Shown here piece after piece: positions 45,096 to 55,830 of a stretch of DNA of 64,000 nt. Both the position numbers and the translations under genes were made by a program. Origin of the DNA: Gymnopus androsaceus JB14 (Eukaryota > Basidiomycota > Agaricomycetes > Agaricales > Omphalotaceae); the NCBI GenBank assembly GCA_009733575.1, contig ML769484.1, forward strand, positions 124,001-188,000, in the 5' to 3' direction. Position 1 is the stretch's first letter. The number at the start of each line of letters is the position of its first letter. The notes beneath the pieces were generated by a model. The model did not search any database, was not told the origin of the DNA, and saw nothing but the letters and a program-made list of their open reading frames with translations.

Positions 45096-45442
45096 CAGAG
45101 TGGTGTGGTGTACATCTGGAACTTGCTCTTTGTTATATATTAAAAATCCTACTGGGTATTATCACTTAGTGCTCAGGTAGTACGCATAGTAAGTAAGGTG
45201 ATTATCAGACCCTTGTTTGACAGAATTGCTCATTGAATCTGGACACAAGCTTGATATACGCAGGTTTGCGCTTTTCAAAATTGAACACCATTCATCAGAA
45301 TGGGAGACCTGAAAAATGGCGCTACTGTAAAGTGGTGAGTGTCTAACGACGGCTATGGGACACCGCCCGGGCGCCTAATTATCCTCCGATACTGTAAGCC
45401 AAGGCTTATCCCGGATCTACGCACCGGTCTACCTAACTACCT

Positions 45443-46730
45443 ATGGCCACCTTCGCGAAAACATCCTTCAACGCGGCTGTCTATTCAGCTTCTAGACCAA
45501 CTTATCCCAAAGCTCTGTTCCAATACATATTCAACTATCATGAAAAAGGCCCAGCTACTCTACCCGCAGATTCGCCGTTGAAACCTAGATGGAATCTTGC
45601 AGTCGATTTAGGCTGCGGGACTGGTCAGGTTCGTGAGCTATTTGCTACGCCTCGGGCGGGTAACTTCAAAGCTTCATTCCTAATTCCCATAGGCTACAAC
45701 GGAACTATATCCATTCAAGAAAGTAATTGGTGTGGAACCGAGTTTGGTAATGGTTGAGAAGGCTAGGAAGTATGTTGGTGAACATCTTGGCGGTATGTAC
45801 TTTTATTCTGCCTTGGCTTCAATTATCCAATGCTATGCTTTAGGAGGCCCAGAATTATCTTCTCAACAGTTTGAATTTGTCCAATCTCCCGCTGAAGAGC
45901 TTGGGTTCTTGGAAAATGAGAGTGTAGATCTGGTTGTCGCTGGTATGTTGGCATGAAGGCCACAGCACTCAAGTAAAGCTCATTGATCTTGCTCAGCTCA
46001 AGCAGCACATTGGTTTGACTGGAAGTACGTATTTCTGAATAAGCTTTAAAGAGTTTTGGTAACCTCTAATTTTATAGTACACTGTGGCCAGAGGTCGCGC
46101 GTGTGCTGAGACCCAGCGGCACGATAGCTTTTTGGGTAATCTAACTTTCGCCTTTTGTTTAAGAACTGTTTATTCAGATAATCACATTCTTCTTTTTAGA
46201 CTTACTCCGAGTTCCGTCTCCCGCAATACCCTTCCCTTACTCCACTCATTACACACTACCTCCAAGGAACCCAAGGATCGACCCCGCCAACATCACTAGA
46301 TTCCTTAGGCAAGTACTGGGAACGACCTGGCCGGAGAATCCTCGAGAGGCATCTAGTCGACATACCTGAGCCTAGCAACGTACTTGGCCCCAACTCTGCC
46401 TATAGGATGTCTGACACCGATAGAGTCTATTTCGCTGGTGACTACCACCAAGACGTTCTCCCGCTCAATAAAACCCTCCCAGTCATTCTCCGCTCTCAAA
46501 CGACGTGGAACGGTCTCTTGGGGTATTTTCACACATTTAGTTCACTGCATACGTATCTGGAGAAGAATCCAGATGATGCGTTGAAGCATGGAGGGAAGAA
46601 TCTTGCGCAAAGGACATGGGAAGAGTTATTAAAGGGTGCGGAGAGGGAGAAGGGGAATAAGGAGGTTAGAGGAGAAGACGAATTGATTGTTGAGTGGCCG
46701 GTCGCAATGGTGCTTGCGAAGAAAACGTAA
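45443..46730 (+). CDS. SAM-dependent methyltransferase, copy 2 (intact)
   Basis: Tandem duplicate of 43665-44946, 1,778 bp downstream. Starts MATFAKTSFNAAVYSASRPT. Exons read LAVDLGCGTGQ (SAM-binding Gly loop), KKVIGVEPSLVMVEKARKYV, FVQSPAEELGFLENESVDLV, AQAAHWFDW, LWPEVARVLRPSGTIAFW, TYSEFRLPQYPSLTPLI, IPEPSNVLGPNSAYRM and VEWPVAMVLAKKT. All six exons keep the frame, so this copy should be functional. About 310 aa. It belongs to the cytosolic type-11 methyltransferase family; the acceptor cannot be predicted. Confidence 0.85.
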
Positions 46731-47053
46731 ATGGAATATGTTTGGTACAATTAAATGCGAGAAGCACGCTTTTGGAAAGTATAAAGCAAGGTCATAAAGA
46801 TGCGAATTCGTTGTACAAGGACGCGTCGCGACATAACATAATAACGTCCTTAATCCTCTCCTTAACCTTCTTAGAACTTGCATGGAGCAAATATAGCTTG
46901 CTTGTGGGCCAAACAGGACCTATTGTGTAAGAGGATCGCTACCTTAGTACATTCGTATGAAATTCCAATCATCTGTTTTCCGTTTACAAACGCATTAGAA
47001 GCGTCCCATATCCACCTCCGAGCCTAAGTCTGGAATTTTTGTCCCACCTCACC
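46731..47053. other. Convergent 3' flanks
   Basis: Short spacer between methyltransferase copy 2 and the EF-hand gene. No gene seen. Confidence 0.5.
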
Positions 47054-48193
47054 TCACACCAACTTTGCAGCTACCATCATCCTCTCGAAATCCTCAAAGC
47101 CCATCGATTTATCCGGAGAAGTCGAGAACATATCCAACATATCCAACATATCCTCAGCAGTGATCTTCTCTCCCAGCAATTTCGCTACCCTTTGTATATC
47201 TGTGAGCATGATCCTGCGTTTCCGTACGTCCTGAGGCTGCTGTGATTGGCTCTTCGAGTTGGTGGCCAACTCAGGATCCGCGAAGAACATCGCGAATGAT
47301 TCAAGGCAGGCAGATTTTTGGCGGGATGACAAGGTTTTAGGACTATCATCGGCATCGGAATCGGAATCGTTGTTGTTGTTGCGCCGAGCACGACGTTTAC
47401 CTGTAGACTTTGCGCTTGGACGAGGACGGGAACGGATTCGACGGCCAGCAGAGGAAGAAGGCCCGGGTGGCTCGTAATAATCCGAGTCTGACTCGCCTGG
47501 GTCTGCGTCTGGGTCAGCCCCATCGTCAGATAGCATGTGAACATCAGAGTCCTCTGCCTGAGCATCGTCCTCGAGTGCAGGCTCTTCATCGTCCGCCACC
47601 AAACTTCCTTCATCTCTCTCTGAAGACGCTCCTTCCGTGCCTCCAAAAGGCTCAAGAAGAACCGCACACACTGCGCGCCAGTCGTCTTGAGTGACCGACA
47701 ATTCAGAAGTATGACCATTATTAGTATTACTGCCGTCAGGATTATAATTATCCCAACCTGAAGCAGCATTACGGAAGATACCCAGGACCTGCTCGTCATC
47801 TGGAGGCAGGTCAAGGAGTATGAGGGCGTCGGGAATCGATGAGAGAGGTATTCGTAGAGGGAAGGAAGGTTCAGCTTCGTCAGCATCGTTTGGCAGGAAT
47901 CCTCCTCCCCCACTGCTGTCTGCCAATTCCTCGTCGTCAAGTACAAACCCTCCTCCGCCAGCATTGATCTCTTGATCATCCACAATGAATCCACCGCCGG
48001 AACTACTGCCCTCCACGAATTCCTCTGCGTTCAGCTTTTGTTTTTTCAAAGGAGGCTCAGGCTCGAAATCGAGCGCAATGGGTGAAGGTGGACCTTTATT
48101 AGCCTTGATAATAGAATGGAAAGCATCATCTATTTGTAGTTGGAGAGATTTTGAAAGCGCGAAGAAAGCCTGGGCTGCTTCATCTTGAGTCAT
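47054..48193 (-). CDS. Nuclear-type acidic protein with C-terminal EF-hand-like domain
   Basis: Single exon, 379 aa. I take the ATG at 48193 (MTQDEAAQAFFALSKSLQLQ); the frame is open to 48268, but the longer start adds an unlikely hydrophobic leader. Features in order: an EF-hand-like first helix; a bipartite-like basic patch (LKKQKL); three Gly-rich acidic repeats (GGGFIVDDQE, GGGFVLDDEE, GGGFLPNDAD); SDSDYYEPPGPSSSAGR and a basic stretch (RRIRSRPRPSAKSTGKRR); then a C-terminal domain (RIMLTDIQRVAKLLGEKITA, DMFSTSPDKSMGFEDFERMM) with calmodulin-superfamily helices but a poor calcium loop. The basic and acidic stretches suggest a chromatin or repair role; no family name can be given. The frame is intact. 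Divergent from the protease at 48476. Confidence 0.75.
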   Translation of the reverse strand: MTQDEAAQAFFALSKSLQLQIDDAFHSIIKANKGPPSPIALDFEPEPPLKKQKLNAEEFVEGSSSGGGFIVDDQEINAGGGGFVLDDEELADSSGGGGFLPNDADEAEPSFPLRIPLSSIPDALILLDLPPDDEQVLGIFRNAASGWDNYNPDGSNTNNGHTSELSVTQDDWRAVCAVLLEPFGGTEGASSERDEGSLVADDEEPALEDDAQAEDSDVHMLSDDGADPDADPGESDSDYYEPPGPSSSAGRRIRSRPRPSAKSTGKRRARRNNNNDSDSDADDSPKTLSSRQKSACLESFAMFFADPELATNSKSQSQQPQDVRKRRIMLTDIQRVAKLLGEKITAEDMLDMLDMFSTSPDKSMGFEDFERMMVAAKLV

Positions 48194-48475
48194 GGCACAA
48201 TGCAAGCAAAGGAATACAAGTGTTAGCGCCCAGATCAAACGGCGCCAAACGCCAAAAATAGGCGCCACAACGTCATTGCCTTTTTGAGCGCGGCTTTCTT
48301 TGGTTGCTCTCGGCGTTCGTGCTGCGAGTCCTTATTGCAGTGTTGCGCAGCTAATTCCTTTCCTGTCTTCTTTACCTACATTACACGAAACCTCACGAGT
48401 ACGACTTCAGTCCTTTATATTGTACAAAAACCCACGAGTACAACTTACAATCCTCTCAGTTTCGAACCTCAACAA

Positions 48476-49997
48476 ATGTACACGAAACCCACCGATATCC
48501 TCTCTCGGTCCGATGGAACATTTGGATCCAGCGCTTTACACCAATTTCTCACTCGAGATCTTTCCAGCACTCTTTCTCCAAACGCTACCCAGCGAACCAC
48601 TTTAATCATCGCCGCATGCTATATCCTGGTAATAGCGATCCTATGGCATATTCCAATTCTTAGTTGGATAAGTGAGTTTTCTATTTCCTTGTTTGCTTGA
48701 TTTATCGACCTGAATGCTTGTTTGCTGCTAGTTTATCCATTCAAGTACGTTCTTTTCCTTAACCTTGATGTTATCATGGATTAGGCTCGTTTTAATGGAA
48801 CTCTAAAGGTTGTTGACCGTTGGATTCCATGAGGTGCGTACATAGGTTGTTTGAACTCGGTATGCGCAGCAGCTAATGGATTTATTCTCCCTTTCTTCAT
48901 GTTTCCACTACCGCATGACCTCTACAAATGGTAAATCTCACTGCAGATGTCCCATGCTTTCGTAGGTTGGTCTTCAACTCACAATGCGCAGAAAACCATT
49001 CACTGATCAAATTCTTACTATACAGGTGTGCTTACCTGCGCACATATACATTCCATCGAGCGTAAGCTGCATATCTGTTCCCTCTATTGAACCTGACTGA
49101 TTTTTTGTAAAGTGGATCGTAAGCTGCATGTCTATTCCCTCTATTGAACCTGACTGATTTGTGGTAAAGCCGACGAGGGTGGCGCTACAAGGTGAGCTGT
49201 CTTTCCTCTTTTCCGCTGACCCGGTTGCTTATCTCCGCAGGATGTCGGGCGGAATACAAGCTCTTACACTCCCAGCGGGCTATCTCGGTTCTTCTTTCAT
49301 CGGCGCGGCCCTCATTGCGTGCGGGTTTGACACAAATGCTAGCAAAATCGCGAGTATAGTACTTGCAGTGTTCTTTTTGTTCACTCTGTGGTGGGCAAGA
49401 AGAGATTGGTTGTAAGTGCGCTTGACCAAATATTTATCCAAAGCTGATTCTGTCCACAGAACCTGGGTATTGATTTTGGGAATGAGTGGTGTTATCGTTC
49501 TTTTCTGGTTTGTTGCTGGCGGAGTAGCACTGCGATATCTTGTTCTGTTTATTGGAGTGATGAGTTGCTTGTATTGCTTGTGGGATATCATTGGCAAGTT
49601 CTTTTTCTTGTCCAAATTTATTTCTCTCTGACCCATCTTGTGAATAGATGACACCATATCCCGAAAAGTAAACTCTTCTGACGCATCTCAATTTGCTAAA
49701 ATATGTGGTTGCTGCCCATCTCAAGGTACGTCAACTGCATCGAATTTGTTTGTATGTTTTAACGTTTGGACATCTGCAGCCTGGGGTGTACTCTGGCTGT
49801 TAATCTCTTTGATCTTCTTCGCCGCTGGGATTCTCGTTGGTCTTGCTGCGTTTAAAGAGACTGCAGCACAGCAGAAGGAGGACAGTTCTGTGTTTCTGCC
49901 TGTACCAGGGAGTAGCGCCATGTCATTGACTGCAGTACCCAGTGTTATAAGCCTTGTTGCGGCAGCGGTAGTGGGCGTCCTTGCGCCAATGTGGTGA
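48476..49997 (+). CDS. M50B-type membrane metalloprotease-like protein
   Basis: Starts MYTKPTDILSRSDGTFGSSA with a first helix LIIAACYILVIAILWHIPIL. Short exons then read IIYPFKLLTVGFHE, MSHAFVG, VLTCAHIHSIE, LD and PDEGGATR. They join to GFHEMSHAFVGVLTCAHIHS, an HExxH zinc motif followed by the usual LDPDEGG of fungal M50B proteins. Further helices are ALTLPAGYLGSSFIGAALIA, ASIVLAVFFLFTLWW, WVLILGMSGVIVLFWFVAGG, LVLFIGVMSCLYCLWDII, and WGVLWLLISLIFFAAGIL; the C-terminus is Ser/Val-rich. The family sits in internal membranes; physiological substrates in fungi are unclear. The coding sequence is intact, but depends on a 19-nt exon (48947-48965) and a 6-nt exon (49113-49118) inside a 57-bp tandem duplication. 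Confidence 0.8.
49061..49174 (+). repeat. 57-bp tandem duplication flanking a 6-nt exon
   Basis: Units 49061-49117 and 49118-49174 start CGTAAGCTGCAT and differ at only a few positions. Each carries a complete 51-nt intron (GTAAGC...TAAAG). The exon between them is TGGATC (49113-49118), giving Leu-Asp-Pro when joined to the flanking exons. Confidence 0.85.
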
Positions 49998-50393
49998 AGA
50001 CCTTTGTACACCTCGTTCAATTGCTTTCTTGCTTTCTTGGACTGTGGTGAGATGTATGCTCACGGACTCTAATGTATGTCTTATTTACTATAGTATCGAA
50101 TATGTATTTGGACCCACGAATTTAACGCTATAATTGCGGATACCATCGGACGCATCGGCTTTGATCGGACTGTCATCCGAAATGCACGTGTGTAATAGCG
50201 CTTAAGCCTTCTCCGCGTTTTTTTCGAATCACGAACGCGTTACAGAGGTATTTAAGCTGTAGAGGCTGTAGACCTGCTGTCAAGGTGAAGTGGTCCCAAT
50301 AGCAATTGTAACTCACTGCATAGCTAACGGGTTAAAAGGACAAACCTGGTGAACGTTTCCTTGCCATCCATCCCGGCGAGTCGAGTCACGAGC
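49998..50393. other. Intergenic
   Basis: Between the protease and the aminotransferase, same strand. No gene seen. Confidence 0.5.
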
Positions 50394-51953
50394 ATGCGTT
50401 TGCCTAGTTGCATCAAGACTCCTCGAGGCTCTTTAATCCGATCTATTTCGACTTCACCAATTCGTAACCACAACATGGCTCCTCTCACTGTCGAATCTCT
50501 AAACCCGTCGTTCCTCAAGGTCGAGTATGCCGTGCGTGGCGAGCTCGCCATTAAAGCAGAGGAATACCGTACTAAACTCAAGACACCGAACAATGGCTTA
50601 CCTTTCGACAGAGTTATTTCGTCCAACATTGGAAATCCTCAGCAGAAAGGATTGGATCAGCCTCCGATTACCTTTGCGAGGCAGTTGGCAGCGCTCATGG
50701 AGTACCCTGCATTGGCTGAGCTCGCTCCCGGTGTGTTTCCCGAAGATGTCGTCCAAAGAGCTAAACAATTGCAGGAAGAGATTGGAAGTATCGGAGCTTA
50801 CAGTCATAGTCAGGGTGTTCCTCTGATTAGAGAACATGTCGCCAAGTTCATCGAAGGTACATCCAAGCTGTAGTTTGTATTATTTGCAACTAAAAGATTA
50901 CTTCCAGAACGCGATGGATATCCATCTGATCCGAAAAACATCTTCCTCACCGCTGGAGCTTCTGCGGGAGTCTCTCTTTTCATCTCCATGTTGCTATCTA
51001 CACCAGATTCGGGCATTCTGATTCCCATTCCACAATATCCGCTCTACACGGCTACTATTGCCCAGTTCGCTGGCAAGCCGATACCGTATTATCTTGACGG
51101 ATCAGCAGAGTGGAATACATCTCTCGAAGAGATCAAAACTGCTCTAAAAAAGGCCGATGAAGAGGGGACGAAACCCAAAGCTCTTGTGGTCATAAATCCC
51201 GGCAACCCAACGGGCGCACTCCTCATGGAGGATACCCAGATCGAGCTCATCCGACTCTGCGAAAAGTATGGACTTGTCCTTCTCGCTGACGAAGTATACC
51301 AGTCCAATCTTCACTCACCTGCCTCGCATCCGTTCACCTCGTTCAAGAAGCTTGTATCAAAACTGCAATCTTCCATCCCCTTGGTGTCATTCCACTCCAT
51401 ATCCAAGGGTGTCATGGGTGAATGTGGCCGACGTGGAGGATACTTTGAGTGCACCAACATCTCTCCAGAGATCCTTGCGTTGATCTATAAAATGGTCTCT
51501 GTTGGACTCTGCCCTCCGCTTCAGGGACAGATTGCTGTTGACACTCTGGTCCGTCCGCCCAAGGTGGGCGAACCTTCATACGCAAAGTGGAAGGAGGAGA
51601 CGGACAAAATACACGCCGCATTGGCGGAGCGCACGAAGCTCATGGCAAGCAGGTTGAACTTGCTTCCTGGGGTTAACTGCGTGAATTCGCCTGGGGCGTT
51701 GTATTTGTACCCAGAGATCACACTCTCGGACAAGGCTATCGCGGAGGCAAAGAAGAATGGGAAAGAACCTGATGCGTTCTATGCCTTGCAGCTTTTGGAT
51801 GAGACAGGTATATGTGTTGTTCCTGGCAGTGGATTCGGGCAAAGGGAGGGTACATGGCATTATCGATTGACGTGTTTGTGTCCTGGTGTGGAAGAGTACG
51901 TTGGGAAACTAGAGAAATTCCATAATGGATTCATTCAGCGATACGGGGCTTAG
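50394..51953 (+). CDS. ALT1: Alanine aminotransferase, dual-start
   Basis: Two exons joined at about 50854-50907 (FIE/ERDGYPSDPKN). The first ATG (50394) adds a mitochondrial-type leader (MRLPSCIKTPRGSLIRSIST); a second in-frame ATG at 50475 (MAPLTVESLNPSFLKVEYAV) starts the mature-like, cytosolic form. Fold-type I PLP enzyme: SSNIGNPQQKGLDQPPITFA, the PLP-phosphate region FLTAGASAGV, INPGNPTGALL, LADEVYQSN and the Schiff-base lysine in SFHSISKGVMGECGRRGGYF. The conserved Arg near the C-terminus is in WHYRLTCLCP. It interconverts alanine plus 2-oxoglutarate with pyruvate plus glutamate. Length about 490 aa, normal for the family. The frame is intact. Confidence 0.95.
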
Positions 51954-52085
51954 ATAGATCATGTTCTTTCCATAAGTAGCTCGCTAATTGGTTGTTTAGA
52001 TTTCTTCTTTACCATGCTTAGAGATCGATGCCGCGGTGGGAGGTTATAAGAAAATTATATTCAAGGAATTACAAGCCAATAAAAT

Positions 52086-55000
52086 TCATTCATCTTCCAA
52101 ATCATCGTCCGTAGGGGCTCTAGAAAGTGTGGCAGCTTGCCATCCCGCAACGACCATCATGGTCCCATAGATAATAAACGCTGCATCCATACCTCCCCGC
52201 GATTCAGGTAATCCCACAGCCCATGGAATATACTGTACAAGGTCAAGTGCTAGCGTTACAGCTTTCAAAATGGCCGCGATCCTGTAGCTGCCCGCAAAGA
52301 ATCCGGATGAGTTATTGAGAACTAGTTGGAAGAGAGTGCCAGAAACGAAAAGAGGGTCGACAATACTCTCTTTCAGGATGATGTCCTTGTAAAGCATTTT
52401 TTCTTGGAGAATCGAAGGGTCCGGCTCTGGATGCAACGGATCCAGGAGGTTGGGAAGATGCGGAAGCATGAGGTGATATGCTACGAAAAGCGCTGCGACA
52501 ATCTTTAAAAAGAACCAAAATTAAGACCAGTCTCTGAACAAGTAAATAGACTAAACTGACTGCCATTTGAGACCTTCGTCTCATGGTAGATCTCTCTAGT
52601 CTTTCACTAGCACGCTCCCGATGATTAGGTCGTATTCTCCGCAAAGTGGGGATGATTCTGCGTAGAAATTTGGTTTCAGGGCTTGTAAACCACACCAATT
52701 CGATTCTCAGAGCTGTCAACAACATCCATGAAGTTTGCAGGGGGATGAATGCGACAAAAACGAATCTTAGAATGCGGAGGACGGAGCGCATCAATTTGGG
52801 TAGGTTTAAAGCATCAAAGTTGGTGAATCCGTTCCTATAATCACTTTGGATTTGCGGTAATAGAAATTGATAGGCCAGCCAGGCGTCGCGTCCTTGAATG
52901 ATAAATTCACAGTTGATGAGATTGGCGAAGGCGAGAAGGATCGTTCCTGGAATGGATATAAAGGTAGAGCTGGTTCTTGTATACCAGTAATAGTACATCA
53001 AATGCACCAGCTATGACTGAGATCGTCGTGCTACAGGTGACAATTAAATAACACAATACTGCACTATGATAATAAAGTTAGACGTACGATAGGAAGGATA
53101 GGACTAGTCGTCGTCGAGGATGTGAGCTGCCTTCTCGGTGTATACCAAAGATACTATCTATGTAACGTTAGAAGACAGTAAAAAGTAGTACAAAGTACTG
53201 ACTCTGCTGGTCAACTTGGTCCTGAGTCTTGACTTGACTATAGTCGCTTTCAGTGACGGGATATTTCTCGGGCGCCATCAATGAATTGAAGGAGTCCAAC
53301 ATGGTCCTTTCGTGAACAGACATTACGGAATACGTGAGATGCCAGCTTATATTCAGAGCTTCCACTGACATTGGCATAAGCTACAAAAATGTGATGAAAC
53401 AGCAGCAAATAGACCCACCAGAGCTACTGTCAAGCACATTCAAATTTCAGTACTGTTACTGCTTGCATTCAATGCAACTGGGTTCGAGAATCTGCTGCAA
53501 TCGACCTGTGCCATCGGAATTGGCGTAAAGTCCTGGGTTACGCCTGAGCTTTGGTAGATGGCCATGGAAAAACAACACTCTCACCTTAGGGCCCAGACCT
53601 CCTTTGGTAGCTTCAATGTAAGGCGCGTAAGCCCACTCCGTTCGATTCGAGCCATTGCCAAGAGGAATACCGAGCTCGAATAAGGACTCGAGAATCCCTG
53701 TGCTGAGATAATCACGTCGACAGGTTGTAATCATTCTCATGTCTTCCGAGTCGTTGCGAGAGTTGGCGAAAGAAATTAGACCGTTCTGCTGATCGAGCTC
53801 TTTCAATTTTACCGCACTTGTTCTGTCGTGAGCATCACGGCGGTTCCGTGAATAGTTAAATGTTACCTTTTTAGATTTGAGATCGTGATGAGATTCATTG
53901 AACGAGGCGAAATTCATAATTTCAAGATCTTTGATCATTCGTATGTGTGTACTAAGAGTACATGAGATACTAGGAAAAACGACCAGGAGGGCATAAACAT
54001 ACCGAGAAACGATATAAGGATTTTGAGTATATGGGCTTGCCCAAACTAAGTCATTGGAAGAATTCAAACAAGGATTTGGACCGTCGAGCCTTCGGACCAT
54101 TGGCATAACAAAGGATAAGAGCTCCGCCGACTCATCCAAGAGTGTTTTATTGCCTATTGATGGAGAGCCCAACGGGAACCTAGAAAGCAAAGTCAATTCG
54201 GGCGCGCAACTAAAACTTTGAAAGCCGAGAAAGTCTTACGGCCAAGCATCGTTTGGGTGTCATACTATCTTCGTTGAATCCAACTTGAGAATGCTTTTAA
54301 CATTGTCCAGTGAAGATGGCGAGGTGGGAAGCAGCGTGAAAGCTGCCCTCAATCCATCAAAGTCATCAATTCGGAGAAGCTCTGGTTGTGACTAACAGTA
54401 AAATACTAGTAAGCAACGTATAATATGGATGAATATGAATGGATTAACTAGATACTATGTCACTCACAAATATTTTGCTGGGAGGGAGTAATTCACCGTC
54501 GAAGAGGCAATATCAGAGAGCCGAAGTTGCTTGAAGGCAATATCGGAGTGAATCACCGTGAATAAAGGGATAGTGCGTGAGCTAGTAGTAGTGACAGGAA
54601 ATAGCTGAGAGGGAAGCAAGTAGCTCGAAGTCTCCCAATAACTCCAACTCCCCAATTGAACCGGGCCATCGTGGAATCCCCACCGTTGTCGGTTTTCTGC
54701 TGTGGTGTTCATCCCTCTGAGGCTCTTCCGCCATTCTGTTTCCTCCTCTGGAGTTGCCCGAGCCCAGATGGTTACACCGATATCAAAGAGCTGATTTTCT
54801 CCCAAAAGTGGTTGAACAACCTTGCTCCGATCTGTGACCTCGTCAAGAGTCTGGTTCTGATAAAGCGTTCGATTACCACCAGCGCTGAATATTGACTTTG
54901 TTTCCGACTTTACGTGCGTGAAGAGTGGCCCCAGGCTGCGAACAACAACTGAAAGCCCAACGAAGAAGATCACGCGAGTGATGAGAATGTAGAGCCATTT

Positions 55001-55099
55001 TCCGAGAAGATGAGGATGAAGACGACGCGTTTTTCGGAGTCGAAGAGGCTGAATTGGAGTCAAAGAGTTTTCTGCGATGGGCTCTGCATCAGAGGACAT
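52086..55099 (-). CDS. Large multi-pass membrane protein, copy A
   Basis: Starts MSSDAEPIAENSLTPIQPLR. A first membrane helix (LLGKWLYILITRVIFFVGLS) is followed by a long lumenal part with N-glycosylation sequons (NRTLYQNQT, MNTTAEN, NYSLPAKY, NGSNRTEW) and conserved segments (VTIWARATPEEETEWRKSLR, GPVQLGSWSYWETSSYLL). C-terminal helices are SIPGTILLAFANLINCEFII, LRILRFVFVAFIPLQTSWML, SQMAVSLVYLLVQRLVLI, SYRIAAILKAVTLALDLVQY and AAFIIYGTMMVVAGWQAA; the tail is acidic (DDDLEDE). Compared with copy B there are three extra bases in the exon around 54245-54305, so the reading frame is broken there. I know this layout from uncharacterised fungal proteins and cannot assign a function. Confidence 0.6.
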
Positions 55100-55139
55100 G
55101 GTTGTGCACGAGGAATTTACCGGTCTACATTGTACTTAT

Positions 55140-55790
55140 AAGCCTCTCATCTAGTGAGTCAATTTAGAAATTAAATAAATGTAGGTTAGCATCGTGGCTG
55201 CGATCTACCACTCGTAGCAGAACCGCGATACGCGCATCTCGATGGAATGATGAGAGGATCCCCGACACTGACCGAAGGGAAGGGGAGGGTCCTGTTCGCA
55301 GCGATCGGTCAAAAAGTCGCCAAAAACGATGCTTTTAGGAAGGTTGTTCCCAGGCGCCACGTTTCGCCACGTTTTTTTTACTTCCATGAAACATATGTTT
55401 CTGCTTCCGTTCCTTTCTCGTCTACCCCCATCGTTTACACGAAATCTTGTTAGGGTTACATATATATTTTTCTCGGCTGTTTTCGACATATTAATTGTGC
55501 TGTATTTTGGGTTTAAACTAGTATCTTCCTCTTTGGAAGTTTCATCTTTGAAATCAGGTTGTCACGAGCACGCTACGCCCTTCGCAACTGCCTCTGAGGT
55601 CTGGCTCTGAAATGAGGTCGTGTACCTAGCATTGGGCCTGTCGGGGATTGCCACGCTAGTGGCGCTAAGGAATGAAAGTACAGCGCCAAATTGATTAGAA
55701 TCCTAAGCGCTCAATCAGCCGCCAGCGATATGGGCCTGAATGTCTGGATTTCTTTTCACCGTGCTTAGATCGATGGACTCTTGGAGGTCT
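55140..55790. other. Spacer between the two membrane-protein copies
   Basis: About 650 bp not shared by the duplicated units. Short open frames on both strands near 55205-55610 lack any domain, and I see no promoter-like element beyond T-runs. Confidence 0.5.
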
Positions 55791-55830
55791 TAGGAAATAT
55801 TATATTCAAGGCATTACGAACCAAATAAAT

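Noticed and set aside
47185..47994. 269-codon minus frame inside the EF-hand gene
   Set aside because: Shadow of the 379-codon gene; its translation is biased and lacks a start context or domain.
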